Shown: positions 1 through 5,628, counted from the stretch's first letter. The stretch: 13,397 nt of DNA from Methanocellales archaeon (GCA_021129915.1 JAJOKI010000038.1:1-13397), one strand, 5' to 3'. Notes: a model not told the origin generated them from the sequence alone. Translations and numbers: made by a program.

Positions 1-460
1 CATTGCCTTTGCTGGTTGCCACTCCTGCCACTCCCGGGGTTTTCAATCCGCCTATTGTGCCTTTATATGTCTCCACGTTTAGGGTATCCTTGATCGTCCT
101 GATCGCTTTTTTAGGCATATCTGGATGCACCATTGCAGTGCTATCGTTTGATAGGATTAGATTTCCGACCGCGGTCATCTTCCCAGGTAATCTTGAAACT
201 TGCGCATATTTTTCGAGTACTGCAATTTCATCATCCAGTGCATATGAGGGCACCATAAAACCAGAAGAATTTCCACATATCAGCGCACCCAGCACAGAAC
301 TGCCCCCGATAAGTGTCTTTACGCCCTGGACATCCAATGCCTTACACATTTCATTGAATACGTGCTCTTGAATATTTGTCGGCAGGACCACGACATCCTC
401 GGTGTTTGTGCCGAATACACCGATGTACGGACTTCCATTAACATACAACTTATCTGGCAT
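1..460 (-). CDS. eif6: Translation initiation factor aIF6, N-terminal 153 residues (gene runs off the window)
   Basis: aIF6 binds the large ribosomal subunit at the interface side and prevents premature joining with the small subunit; in archaea and eukaryotes it also takes part in late 50S/60S maturation. The visible part begins MPDKLYVNGSPYIGVFG and continues with the TNTEDVVVLP stretch and repeated Gly-Gly/Gly-Asn turns expected of the pseudo-fivefold beta/alpha 'pentein' fold. A full protein is about 220 residues, so roughly the last third lies beyond position 1. The ATG sits inside the last codons of the L31e gene (11-base overlap), which fixes the start and implies translational coupling. 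The order S19e-PDCD5-L39e-L31e-aIF6 is the usual euryarchaeal arrangement; an L18a gene would often follow outside the window. Confidence 0.95.
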   Translation of the reverse strand, partial: MPDKLYVNGSPYIGVFGTNTEDVVVLPTNIQEHVFNEMCKALDVQGVKTLIGGSSVLGALICGNSSGFMVPSYALDDEIAVLEKYAQVSRLPGKMTAVGNLILSNDSTAMVHPDMPKKAIRTIKDTLNVETYKGTIGGLKTPGVAGVATSKGN

Positions 461-734
461 TTATACCTTCTGTTTCGACGACCCCGTCCTCAAATTTCAT
501 CGCTTTAATTCGAATTTTGGAAGGCGGATTTTTACTTCCACGCTCCCAGATTTTTTTATTTATGCTTTCGTCCAAGCGGATTTTTTCTGGATCGGCCTTC
601 ATGTGCCTTATTAGGTATTCTCTAATCTCCTTCATCGCTCTCTTACATCTCCGCCATCTCGGCACCTTTTTTGTATCTTTCAATGGGATTGTATGAATCT
701 GTTCTTTTTCATCGGCCAATGTAATCACCAACAC
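450..734 (-). CDS. rpl31e: Ribosomal protein L31e
   Basis: Large-subunit protein located near the polypeptide exit tunnel in archaeal and eukaryotic ribosomes. The 94-residue product has the family core: a short strand with HTIPLKD, then KKVPRWRRCKRAMKEIREYL (the basic helix), RHMKADPEKIRLDESINKKIWERG, and the closing strands PPSKIRIKAMKFEDGVVE. Length is normal for an archaeal L31e (about 80-95). The start is GTG, sharing its first base with the last base of the L39e TAG stop; no ATG is available upstream of the conserved core. Its own 3' end overlaps the aIF6 start. It is expressed with S19e, PDCD5, L39e and aIF6 as one transcription unit. Confidence 0.96.
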   Translation of the reverse strand: MLVITLADEKEQIHTIPLKDTKKVPRWRRCKRAMKEIREYLIRHMKADPEKIRLDESINKKIWERGSKNPPSKIRIKAMKFEDGVVETEGINAR

Positions 735-886
735 TATATATCTAAATCACTGCGTCTCCAGCTTCGTCTCTTGGGGTGAGTCGTCACCGCCCTATTGGTC
801 TTCATTATCACCCAGACAGGAACACGTCGATTCTGACCCGTGGCTTTTGCCAATTTTATCTTTTTACCCTTTGTCTTCTTACCCAT
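734..886 (-). CDS. rpl39e: Ribosomal protein L39e
   Basis: A 50-residue, very basic protein that lines the nascent-peptide exit tunnel where bacteria have an extension of L23. The sequence begins [20 protein letters not shown], continues [11 protein letters not shown] and ends with a basic [11 protein letters not shown] tail; the RVPVWV.MKT motif and length are diagnostic. Two consecutive ATG codons (889 and 886) are possible starts; 886 gives the usual M-G-K-K beginning and is chosen. Either one overlaps the TGA stop of the upstream PDCD5 gene, so the two are translationally coupled. The stop TAG abuts the GTG of L31e with one shared base. Confidence 0.95.
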   Translation of the reverse strand: MGKKTKGKKIKLAKATGQNRRVPVWVIMKTNRAVTTHPKRRSWRRSDLDI

Positions 887-1212
887 CATTTTCGTCGAAT
901 ATTTATATCTCTTTTCTTTGGCTGAATCCGCAATAATATTTGCCTGAGTTGACCATCGTCAATCATCGCCTGCAGCCGTCCGCTCTGAGCCAACCTTATT
1001 AACTGCTCCTCTATTTGGCTGGCAAAGTCGGGACGCGTCATTCGTATTGTAGTGAGTCTCTCTCTCGCACTTGGCGTCAGTATCTGGCGAAGAATTGCCT
1101 GCTTTTTGGCAAGTATTTCCGCGTGTAAGGCATCTTCTTGTGCCGCCTGTATCTGTGCCCGCTTTAATTCTTCTAGTCTTCTTCTCCTGATCTCTTCGAC
1201 TTCATCGACCAT
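886..1212 (-). CDS. PDCD5-family DNA-binding protein
   Basis: Archaeal homologue of human PDCD5/TFAR19 (the Methanothermobacter MTH1615 family). It is a small helical-bundle protein annotated as DNA-binding; its role in archaea is not firmly known, although its constant location among ribosomal genes suggests a link to translation or protein folding. The 108-residue product shows the family pattern: a charged N-terminal helix ([14 protein letters not shown]) with a Gln/Ala-rich continuation, the [20 protein letters not shown] segment (ILTP.AR.RL is the signature), then [17 protein letters not shown] and a basic tail. Start is ATG. It lies 18 bases downstream of the S19e stop and overlaps the L39e start, so it is inside the ribosomal operon. 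Confidence 0.93.
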   Translation of the reverse strand: MVDEVEEIRRRRLEELKRAQIQAAQEDALHAEILAKKQAILRQILTPSARERLTTIRMTRPDFASQIEEQLIRLAQSGRLQAMIDDGQLRQILLRIQPKKRDINIRRK

Positions 1213-1230
1213 TATATCACGCCCAATATT

Positions 1231-1656
1231 TCACGAGGTAAGTTCAGATTTAACTTCATTTGCGGTTTTGTCCAGAAATGACCTGCCCTGTGGTGAGATG
1301 ACCCGGCCATTTTTCATAGTGCGGACGTATTCTATATCTTCCAACTGCCTGAGCGCTTTGCGTACGATTGAACCACTTCCTTTGAGGAATCGCTCGGGCC
1401 GTGACCCTCTGTTTTTCCTCCCGCCATAGACTGATCTGAGTCTCTCCACTCCTACCGGGCCATCTATGTATATTCGCCTGAGGATTGATGCGCACCTGAT
1501 ATACCACCAATCAGGATTCAATGGTGGCAGCTCCTTATGCACACCTGTTTTTACGTAAGCCGCCCACTCAGGTGGCGTACATTTTTTATTCTTCTTTAAG
1601 TGCTCTGCTATTTTAGTTATGAGCCTATGTGCGGGCACATCATAAACTGTCGTCAT
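1231..1656 (-). CDS. rps19e: Ribosomal protein S19e
   Basis: Small-subunit protein specific to archaea and eukaryotes; in eukaryotes it is needed for pre-40S maturation. The 141-residue product has the winged-helix family features: the N-terminal VYDVPAHRLITKIAEHLKK helix, TPPEWAAYVKTGVHKELPP, the DWWYIRCASILRRIYIDGPV core with a conserved Trp pair, VERLRSVYGGRKNRG, and the closing helix and strand (SIVRKALRQLE then GRVISPQGRSFLD). Length is close to the usual 145-150. The ATG is preceded by GAGG six bases upstream and a TATA-like box about 35 bases upstream, so this is the first gene of its transcription unit, leading PDCD5, L39e, L31e and aIF6. Confidence 0.97.
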   Translation of the reverse strand: MTTVYDVPAHRLITKIAEHLKKNKKCTPPEWAAYVKTGVHKELPPLNPDWWYIRCASILRRIYIDGPVGVERLRSVYGGRKNRGSRPERFLKGSGSIVRKALRQLEDIEYVRTMKNGRVISPQGRSFLDKTANEVKSELTS

Positions 1657-1662
1657 ATTCAG

Positions 1663-1693
1663 CCTCTATTCAACAACGCGAACATACTTATAA
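1663..1693 (-). promoter_or_regulatory. Promoter and ribosome binding site of the S19e operon
   Basis: Read on the minus strand, a TATA-like ATATTATAAG lies with its TTATAA core at 1688-1693. About 25 bases further on would put transcription start near 1665, and GAGG at 1663-1666 lies six bases before the S19e ATG. This would give a very short leader. It is the only clear promoter in the 81-base gap after the Rpp21-YhbY gene, so that gene and the ribosomal operon are probably separate units. Confidence 0.55.
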
Positions 1694-1737
1694 TATTCGT
1701 CTTACTAAGGAAATATGATGGTTGATTAATCTATCGG

Positions 1738-2292
1738 TCATCTTTTAAAATATACTGCGGTTCTACCCTTTATCTCAATCAACTCGGATTTTGTCGCTTG
1801 AGAGAGCTGTTGCGCAACTTGCTCTATCTGCGCCCCAGAAACCGCAGCGGACCTAAGGAATTTGACCTTGACAAGGCGCATTTTCTTCAATTGTCCTTTC
1901 AACTCAATCTGCAACGTTTCCGTAACGCCGTTTTTGCCAACCCGTATAACAGGATCGAGCGATGCTGCATCTGACTTGAGCTTATATCGTCTTTTTTGTC
2001 CATATGGATATCTCATCAATTTTTTACATGCAAGGCAGGTTACTGCCACGTATTCTCCCCGCAGTCGCACACGCGCGTTGCCGCCCGGCACGAGATAAGA
2101 GTAACAGTGCCTGCACATCCGTCTCTTCAGTTCTCTCGAAATCCTGACGTTGTGGCGCATCCCGATTCGCCTTGCCAGGTGGATATACCTGTCGCTCCTT
2201 TCCGGATGCTCACCGAACTCCTGTTCGGCAAGTTCAAACAGCCTTTCTATGCGCTGTTTCGCCATGTCGCGTATCCAGCTTTTGCGCCTCAC
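1738..2292 (-). CDS. RNase P protein component 4 (Rpp21) fused to a YhbY/CRM RNA-binding domain
   Basis: Residues 1-105 are an archaeal RNase P subunit of the Rpp21/RNP4 type: a helical N-terminus (RIERLFELAEQEF, then RYIHLARRIGMRHNVRIS), the basic RELKRRMC segment, and a zinc ribbon with Cys60/Cys63 (CRHC) and Cys86/Cys89 (CLAC). Residues 106-184 form a complete YhbY/CRM domain: SLDPVIRVGKNGVTE with the GKNG loop at 119-122, the LKGQLKKMRLVKVKFLR helix and strand, and a final IEIKGRTAVYFKR strand. The first half acts with the RNase P RNA in 5' maturation of tRNA; the second is a ribosome/RNA-binding fold. In archaea I know these as separate proteins. The join has almost no linker. The GTG start is supported by AGGGGA six bases upstream; ATG at codon 10 would cut into the first conserved basic segment. 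A tRNA gene ends 17 bases before the start. Confidence 0.9.
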   Translation of the reverse strand: MRRKSWIRDMAKQRIERLFELAEQEFGEHPERSDRYIHLARRIGMRHNVRISRELKRRMCRHCYSYLVPGGNARVRLRGEYVAVTCLACKKLMRYPYGQKRRYKLKSDAASLDPVIRVGKNGVTETLQIELKGQLKKMRLVKVKFLRSAAVSGAQIEQVAQQLSQATKSELIEIKGRTAVYFKR

Positions 2293-2309
2293 TTGGATTC
2301 CCCTTTAAA

Positions 2310-2436
2310 TGCGCCGACCGGGATTTGAACCCGGGTCATGGGCTGTCTCCTCTTTTTTCCGTCAACGCTTTTGCGAGCGTTAGTGAGGAAAAGGGTTGTT
2401 GGAAGGCCCATGTCATGGCCACTAGACTATCGGCGC
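2310..2436 (-). tRNA. trnG-UCC: tRNA-Gly (anticodon UCC) with a 55-nt intron
   Basis: The minus strand folds as a full cloverleaf: acceptor GCGCCGA (2430-2436) with TCGGCGC (2311-2317) and discriminator A at 2310; D arm GTC...GAC; anticodon stem TGGGC with GCCCA; T arm CCGGG-TTCAAAT-CCCGG. The anticodon loop reads CTTCCA before the interruption, with TCC at 2401-2403, so it decodes GGA glycine codons. Exon 1 is 2400-2436 (37 nt) and exon 2 is 2310-2344 (35 nt), giving a 72-nt mature tRNA. CCA is not encoded; the bases after the discriminator are TTT. The gene is 17 bases upstream of the RNase P subunit gene on the same strand and divergent from tsr3. Confidence 0.95.
2345..2399 (-). other. 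tRNA-Gly intron at the canonical 37/38 site
   Basis: The 55 bases between position 37 (A, 2400) and position 38 (A, 2344) break the anticodon loop. The intron contains a strong internal hairpin (AACGCT / AGCGTT) inside an outer helix (CTTTTCC / GGAAAAAG). Near the 3' splice site GGAG can pair with TTCC of the anticodon loop (one G-U), leaving ACA as a three-base bulge. This is one half of the bulge-helix-bulge recognised by archaeal splicing endonuclease. The 5' bulge is less regular, so this looks like a relaxed form. The exact cut could shift by one base because A flanks both junctions. Confidence 0.85.
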
Positions 2437-2447
2437 ATTCTTAAGGA

Positions 2448-2455
2448 TTAATATG
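2448..2455 (+). promoter_or_regulatory. TATA-like box of tsr3
   Basis: TTAATATG lies about 25 bases before the paired ATG codons at 2472 and 2478. Transcription would begin close to 2476, giving an essentially leaderless message. This favours the second ATG (2478) if the box is the one used. Confidence 0.4.
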
Positions 2456-2464
2456 CTTTGGGCG

Positions 2465-2472
2465 TAAATAAA
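2465..2472 (-). promoter_or_regulatory. TATA-like box of the tRNA-Gly - RNase P subunit unit
   Basis: On the minus strand TTTATTTA is centred about 32 bases upstream of the tRNA 5' end, so a start near 2443 would leave a short 5' leader for RNase P to remove. The box touches the first base of the first tsr3 ATG, so the two divergent promoters are interleaved in 35 bases. Confidence 0.4.
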
Positions 2473-2990
2473 TGTCGATGACGAATGTCACCTTATATGC
2501 ATATCACGCGCACCAATGCGACCCAAAGAAATGCACTGCCAAAAAATTGGCGCGATTCGGTATTATCAGGTTGTGCAATACTATAAAAAAGCTACCTTCG
2601 GGCGCGATATTGCTCGACCCAACTGCAGAAAGGGCATTCTCTCCTGCGGACGAGGAAAAGGCGCAAAAGGGACTCATCGTGCTTGACTGCTCCTGGGAGG
2701 AGGTCGAGAGGGTTTTTTCACTTCTACATAAAAAGCGAATGAGACACAGAGCACTGCCGTTCCTGCTCGCTGCCAATCCTGTTAACTACGGAAGACCATT
2801 CAAGCTGAGCGGTGCTGAAGCGCTGGCGGCAGCACTATATATTCTTGGACAAAGAGAACAGGCAGAACAAATTCTCGCTAAATTCAAATGGGGATTGGGA
2901 TTTTTAGAACTCAACAGGGCGCCACTGGAGGATTATTCGAGGGCAAAGGACAGCAAGGAAGTGATTGAGATTCAGGGGAGGTATATGTAA
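2472..2990 (+). CDS. tsr3: Tsr3-type small-subunit rRNA aminocarboxypropyltransferase
   Basis: Transfers the 3-amino-3-carboxypropyl group of S-adenosylmethionine to a modified uridine in helix 31 of small-subunit rRNA, a late step of subunit maturation. The 172-residue product begins with the RLI-like N-terminal segment ([20 protein letters not shown], with C-D-P-K-K-C), followed by the DUF367 core: [47 protein letters not shown] (the [11 protein letters not shown] signature) and [16 protein letters not shown], then the [11 protein letters not shown] helix. Length is normal. ATG codons at 2472 and 2478 are both possible starts; the conserved region begins at residue 8, so neither is excluded. 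It is divergent from the tRNA - RNase P unit, so three RNA-maturation functions adjoin here. Confidence 0.93.
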   Translation: MSMTNVTLYAYHAHQCDPKKCTAKKLARFGIIRLCNTIKKLPSGAILLDPTAERAFSPADEEKAQKGLIVLDCSWEEVERVFSLLHKKRMRHRALPFLLAANPVNYGRPFKLSGAEALAAALYILGQREQAEQILAKFKWGLGFLELNRAPLEDYSRAKDSKEVIEIQGRYM

Positions 2991-3034
2991 ATGATAATTT
3001 GTTATGTTTGGTTACAAAATTTAAGAACACTTGA

Positions 3035-3049
3035 GTATATAGGTAGGTG
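3035..3049 (+). promoter_or_regulatory. TATA-like box before the small unknown gene
   Basis: GTATATAGG, with TATAT at 3036-3040, is centred about 25 bases before the ATG at 3063, which would give a leaderless transcript. An earlier ATG at 3056 runs into TGA after five codons. The cassette thus seems to have its own promoter rather than depending on tsr3. Confidence 0.4.
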
Positions 3050-3062
3050 GTTCAAATGATCG

Positions 3063-3269
3063 ATGGATTTTGAAGAGGTTCATGGAGCGTTGTCTGTGCT
3101 TCAATTCACAGTATTTAACATCACCATGAATGAGGCTAATGGCTATTGGGAAGTATTTTGTGGATTTTATCAGGGCTATGGTGCAAGAGAACAGATCCAC
3201 TATGTGGTACAAGTTGACATGGAAGATGGCTCAATTCTCGATCAAAAAGTTATAACTTCCAAGGAATGA
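3063..3269 (+). CDS. Small protein of unknown function, partner of the PIN-domain gene
   Basis: I do not recognise this 68-residue protein. It is acidic and apparently strand-rich: an N-terminal DFEEVHGALSVLQF segment, then aromatic-rich strands (NGYWEVFCGFYQGYG), a central REQIHYVVQV strand, and a closing DMEDGSILDQKVI hairpin. The V-D-x-x-D-G-x-I-L ending resembles PepSY-like or other small beta domains in which a turn carries D-G. There is no signal peptide or membrane segment. The stop lies six bases before the TTG of the PIN gene, so the two form a unit, and by position it is the candidate antitoxin. It does not look like AbrB, Phd, RHH or DUF433. Base composition is AT-rich, like the PIN gene and unlike the core genes on both sides. 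Confidence 0.65.
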   Translation: MDFEEVHGALSVLQFTVFNITMNEANGYWEVFCGFYQGYGAREQIHYVVQVDMEDGSILDQKVITSKE

Positions 3270-3275
3270 TCGCTT

Positions 3276-3788
3276 TTGGCTCGCACTATTAAGAATCCAT
3301 ACGAAACATTTCAATCTGCCAATAACATCATAATTGATACTGGACCTCTTCTTATCCATGCTGTAGGCGCATTTCAAGAGAATAAACTTAAGGATGTTTG
3401 TCTTTGTCGTGAGCCTACTGGAGAGTTTGAGTTTTTAAATCGGTTATTTGCCTCTCGTAAAAGATTCTATATAACCCCATACATCTTAAGTGAGCTTCTA
3501 TACCACATAAGAAATAAACTAAGACTGAATGAAGAGGGTGTCGATAAATTCTTCAACTGTTATAGGGAGTTTTTGAATAAAATCGGTGAATTTCATTTTG
3601 ATAAAGAAAAAATCATTAATAATAAGCATATAAAGTTTGGATTAGCTGATATATCCTTAGTAAAAGCTTATGAAGAGTGGGGTTCTTTGATATTTTCTGA
3701 CGATGGTAGTTTTTGCCAATTATGTGAGAAAGAAAATATAGAATGTATAGAATACAGAACGTTCTTCTATGACACGTATTTTGTGTAA
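3276..3788 (+). CDS. PIN-domain protein (probable ribonuclease, toxin-like)
   Basis: A 170-residue protein with the ordered acidic residues of a PIN nuclease: Asp21 in IIIDTGPLL, Glu73 in [10 protein letters not shown], Asp125 in [10 protein letters not shown], and Asp142/Asp143 in IFSDDGSF after a strand. These would hold the metal ions for RNA cleavage. It is longer than a typical VapC (130-140): extra sequence lies between the first motif and Glu73 (a Cys-containing segment, then [19 protein letters not shown]) and around residues 88-115. The start is TTG; no ATG occurs before the first motif. It follows the 68-residue gene by six bases. Composition is strikingly AT-rich: 13 G/C in the 60 bases 3601-3660 against 34 in 60 at 4081-4140. 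This suggests a transferred cassette. Cleavage target and toxicity are inferences only. Confidence 0.8.
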   Translation: MARTIKNPYETFQSANNIIIDTGPLLIHAVGAFQENKLKDVCLCREPTGEFEFLNRLFASRKRFYITPYILSELLYHIRNKLRLNEEGVDKFFNCYREFLNKIGEFHFDKEKIINNKHIKFGLADISLVKAYEEWGSLIFSDDGSFCQLCEKENIECIEYRTFFYDTYFV

Positions 3789-3876
3789 GAAATCCCCCAA
3801 ATTCTTAAATCCTCTCGCGACATTAAGCTCAGTGTTAATATTAAATGCTATACCAACTGTTAAATGTCATACGAAT

Positions 3877-3880
3877 GGAG
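3877..3880 (+). promoter_or_regulatory. Ribosome binding site that fixes the L40e start
   Basis: GGAG lies eight bases before the ATG at 3889. The reading frame of L40e stays open upstream to 3769, overlapping the PIN gene, but that extension has no conserved residues; this site and the 48-residue family length place the start at 3889. A TATA-like GCTATACC at about 3848-3855 could serve as promoter. Confidence 0.6.
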
Positions 3881-3888
3881 ATAATATC

Positions 3889-4035
3889 ATGGCGCGATTT
3901 CCAGAGGCAGAGAAAAAATTACTCAATATTAAAATATGCATGAAGTGTAATGCCCGCAACCCAGTTCGGGCGATAAGGTGTAGAAAATGTGGTTATGGAG
4001 GATTGCGAATGAAATCCAAGATGAGCAGGCGTTGA
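3889..4035 (+). CDS. rpl40e: Ribosomal protein L40e
   Basis: A 48-residue zinc-ribbon protein of the large subunit; in eukaryotes it is made as a ubiquitin fusion, in archaea as the free protein seen here. It begins [20 protein letters not shown] and has four metal-binding cysteines in two pairs, CMKC and CRKC ([10 protein letters not shown] then R-C-R-K-C-G-Y), with a basic C-terminus ending KMSRR. Length is exactly that of the family. The stop TGA is overlapped by the TTG start of the GGGP synthase gene, so the two are translationally coupled. Pairing of L40e with a lipid enzyme is a gene order seen in several archaea, as far as I recall. Confidence 0.95.
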   Translation: MARFPEAEKKLLNIKICMKCNARNPVRAIRCRKCGYGGLRMKSKMSRR

Positions 4036-4772
4036 CGGTAGAAGCGCACCTCAATGAGATCGTTCGACGGGATGGGGCTGCACACCTGACGCTAATAGAC
4101 CCGGATTCACAGAGCCCTGAGGCAGCAGCAAAGATAGCGGCTGAAGCATCCGCAGGTGGAACCGACGCCATCATGGTCGGCGGCTCTACAGGGGCAGGTG
4201 GCACAAAACTCGACCAGACACTATTGGCGATTAAAGAACAGGTGGACCTGCCGACGATTCTATTTCCGAGCGATACAGGTGGGCTGAACAAACATGCAGA
4301 TGCGATGTTCTTCATGACCTTGTTGAATTCCAGAGATGTGACATACCTTATCACTCACCAAGCTCTCGGGGCGCCCCTCGTCAAAAAGTACGGCATCGAG
4401 CCCATTCCCATGGCGTACATCATCATCGCGCCCGGCGGAACGGTTGGCTGGGTGGGGGATGCCAAGCTGATTCCAAGGGAAAAGCCAGAGTTGGCAGTAG
4501 CCTATGCGCTTGCAGCAAAATATCTTGGAATGCGCTGGGTTTATCTTGAGGCCGGGTCTGGCGCAGATAAATCAGTTCCACCCATTATGATCAAGGCGGT
4601 TAAGGAAGCCATTGGCGATACCAAGCTCATCGTGGGCGGTGGGATCAGGGACGGCGTGACTGCAGGACAATGTGCTAAGGCAGGAGCAGACGCCATCGTA
4701 ACTGGAACGGCTGTGGAAGAGGGCGACGTGCAGACCAAGATTGAGGAGTTCGTCAGGGCGATTAAGAAGTAG
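4032..4772 (+). CDS. Geranylgeranylglyceryl phosphate synthase
   Basis: Catalyses the first committed step of archaeal ether-lipid synthesis, joining geranylgeranyl diphosphate to sn-glycerol-1-phosphate. From the TTG at 4032 the product is 246 residues, a TIM barrel with [10 protein letters not shown] (18-27), the [10 protein letters not shown] strand (45-54), [18 protein letters not shown] (77-94), MTLLNSRD (95-102), the phosphate-binding [10 protein letters not shown] (171-180), VGGGIRDG (201-208) and [13 protein letters not shown] (218-230). The FMTLLNSR stretch is what I associate with group II enzymes. An ATG at 3987 is in frame but lies deep in the L40e gene and would add 15 non-conserved residues; TTG at 4032 overlaps the L40e stop as TTGA and leaves the normal family N-terminus, so it is preferred. 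Confidence 0.94.
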   Translation: MTVEAHLNEIVRRDGAAHLTLIDPDSQSPEAAAKIAAEASAGGTDAIMVGGSTGAGGTKLDQTLLAIKEQVDLPTILFPSDTGGLNKHADAMFFMTLLNSRDVTYLITHQALGAPLVKKYGIEPIPMAYIIIAPGGTVGWVGDAKLIPREKPELAVAYALAAKYLGMRWVYLEAGSGADKSVPPIMIKAVKEAIGDTKLIVGGGIRDGVTAGQCAKAGADAIVTGTAVEEGDVQTKIEEFVRAIKK

Positions 4773-4864
4773 TTTCACGATGGGGGGTTCCGTTGAATTT
4801 ACGGTGGGTAAAAAAATTTACAATAATTGTTTAAATCGATATTTTTCATACGGGGGTGCCAAGG

Positions 4865-4909
4865 ATGAGTGCTCTAAAAGTATCTAATGAAAGGAAGGTG
4901 ATTTCATAG
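4865..4909 (+). other. Possible remnant gene start: 14-codon reading frame with translation signals
   Basis: Between GGGP synthase and the convergent DUF5615 gene, a TTTAAAT box at 4830-4836 and a GGGGTG stretch at 4852-4857 precede ATG at 4865, but the frame closes at TAG after MSALKVSNERKVIS. A second, nearly perfect ribosome binding sequence, AAGGTGAT (4895-4902), has no ATG, GTG or TTG at the proper distance (ATA occurs instead). The 3' end of the DUF5615 gene overlaps this point. It may be the 5' stub of a gene interrupted by arrival of the toxin-antitoxin module, a leader peptide, or chance. Confidence 0.2.
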
Positions 4910-5266
4910 CGACCTCTTTCTGTATCGTCCCACTTCCACGATTATTATTGCGTTCCTGATCTTATCCTCCTCGACAGAGTTAAGAAACTCCTTTAATATC
5001 TTGTTTAACTCTTCTACCCTGAATGTATATGGCAACCTGAAAATAATACCTCCAGGATGTTTAGGATATCGAAGTATCTCTCCAAAATCAGCATCTCTTG
5101 TCACGATTATTCTTTCATTTTTGAGCGCGTACTCAATGATCTCCCTATCTTTTGCCGCTCCCATCCCAATATCTCTAACATCTTCTATATCATAACCAGC
5201 ACTCCGTATCACTTCAGCACTTGATCTGGGCATGTCTGCATCCAATAGAAATTTTAAACTATACAT
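4904..5266 (-). CDS. DUF5615 PIN-like protein, putative toxin
   Basis: A 120-residue member of the DUF5615 family, compact PIN-like proteins commonly paired with DUF433 antitoxins. Visible features are the N-terminal KFLLDADMP with Asp9 and Asp11, GYDIEDVRDIGMGAAKDREI with Asp40 and Glu42, the strand RIIVTRDADFGEI with Asp58 and Asp60, and GGIIFRLP. These match the acidic positions of the PIN fold. The C-terminal 40 residues form a charged helix and the AIIIVEVGRYR strand. The ATG lies inside the end of the DUF433 gene (8-base overlap). Function is assumed to be ribonuclease toxin by family and context; biochemical proof for DUF5615 is scarce. It converges with GGGP synthase. Confidence 0.85.
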   Translation of the reverse strand: MYSLKFLLDADMPRSSAEVIRSAGYDIEDVRDIGMGAAKDREIIEYALKNERIIVTRDADFGEILRYPKHPGGIIFRLPYTFRVEELNKILKEFLNSVEEDKIRNAIIIVEVGRYRKRSL

Positions 5267-5480
5267 ACGCCCCGATTTCTTCCCTTGCTACTATCTTTGC
5301 AGCATATTCTATCGCTGCAAGCACATCTTCCTTTCTAATCCCGTATTCCTTTGCAATTGCTTCCATCTCCATACCTCCTGCCAGAGACCCTAATATTACA
5401 TCCACAGGTACTCTCGTCCCTTTTATAACGGGCTTTCCATGCCTTATTTCAGGATCGATACCTATCCTTGCTTCAAACAT
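5259..5480 (-). CDS. DUF433 antitoxin
   Basis: A 73-residue DUF433 protein, a small helix-turn-helix-like fold typical of antitoxins. The complete domain is visible: RIGIDPEIRHGKPVIKGTRV (the family hallmark G-K-P-V-I-K-G-T-R-V-P-V), then VILGSLAGGMEMEAIAKEYG and the final helix EDVLAAIEYAAKIV. It is the upstream gene of the module and overlaps the DUF5615 toxin gene by 8 bases, so the antitoxin is translated first, as usual. The start ATG has GGTGAT five bases upstream. It probably neutralises the DUF5615 partner and represses its own promoter, by analogy with other toxin-antitoxin pairs. Confidence 0.9.
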   Translation of the reverse strand: MFEARIGIDPEIRHGKPVIKGTRVPVDVILGSLAGGMEMEAIAKEYGIRKEDVLAAIEYAAKIVAREEIGAYV

Positions 5481-5484
5481 TCTT

Positions 5485-5522
5485 GATCACCATTATACAG
5501 TTAAACTTCTTTACCTTTAAAT
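5485..5522 (-). promoter_or_regulatory. Promoter and ribosome binding site of the DUF433/DUF5615 module
   Basis: On the minus strand ATTTAAA (5516-5522) is followed about 25 bases later by the expected transcription start and then GGTGATC (5485-5491), exactly complementary to the usual archaeal 16S rRNA 3' end, five to six bases before the ATG at 5480. Confidence 0.55.
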
Positions 5523-5628
5523 CTGATGTTTGCCCCCCTCCAATCTTATTGTAGCTGAAAAATCATAATCTGACATTATCCCTCAACCCATTATTGCTGT
5601 ACTGTTCTCAGATACTGCTCTGGCACAT

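Noticed and set aside
3021..3212. A 63-codon minus-strand frame opposite the small unknown gene
   Set aside because: The plus-strand gene has a promoter-like box and tight spacing to the PIN gene; the antisense frame has neither.
3769..3888. An upstream extension of L40e by 40 codons
   Set aside because: It overlaps the PIN gene, adds residues not found in L40e, and GGAG points to the ATG at 3889.
3987..4031. An earlier ATG for GGGP synthase
   Set aside because: It lies within the L40e coding sequence and would add 15 residues before the family N-terminus; TTG at 4032 fits better.
5521..5573. A possible box C/D small RNA (CTGATGT at 5523 and two CTGA boxes)
   Set aside because: Spacing between boxes is wrong (about 25 bases to the first CTGA) and no proper C' box is present.
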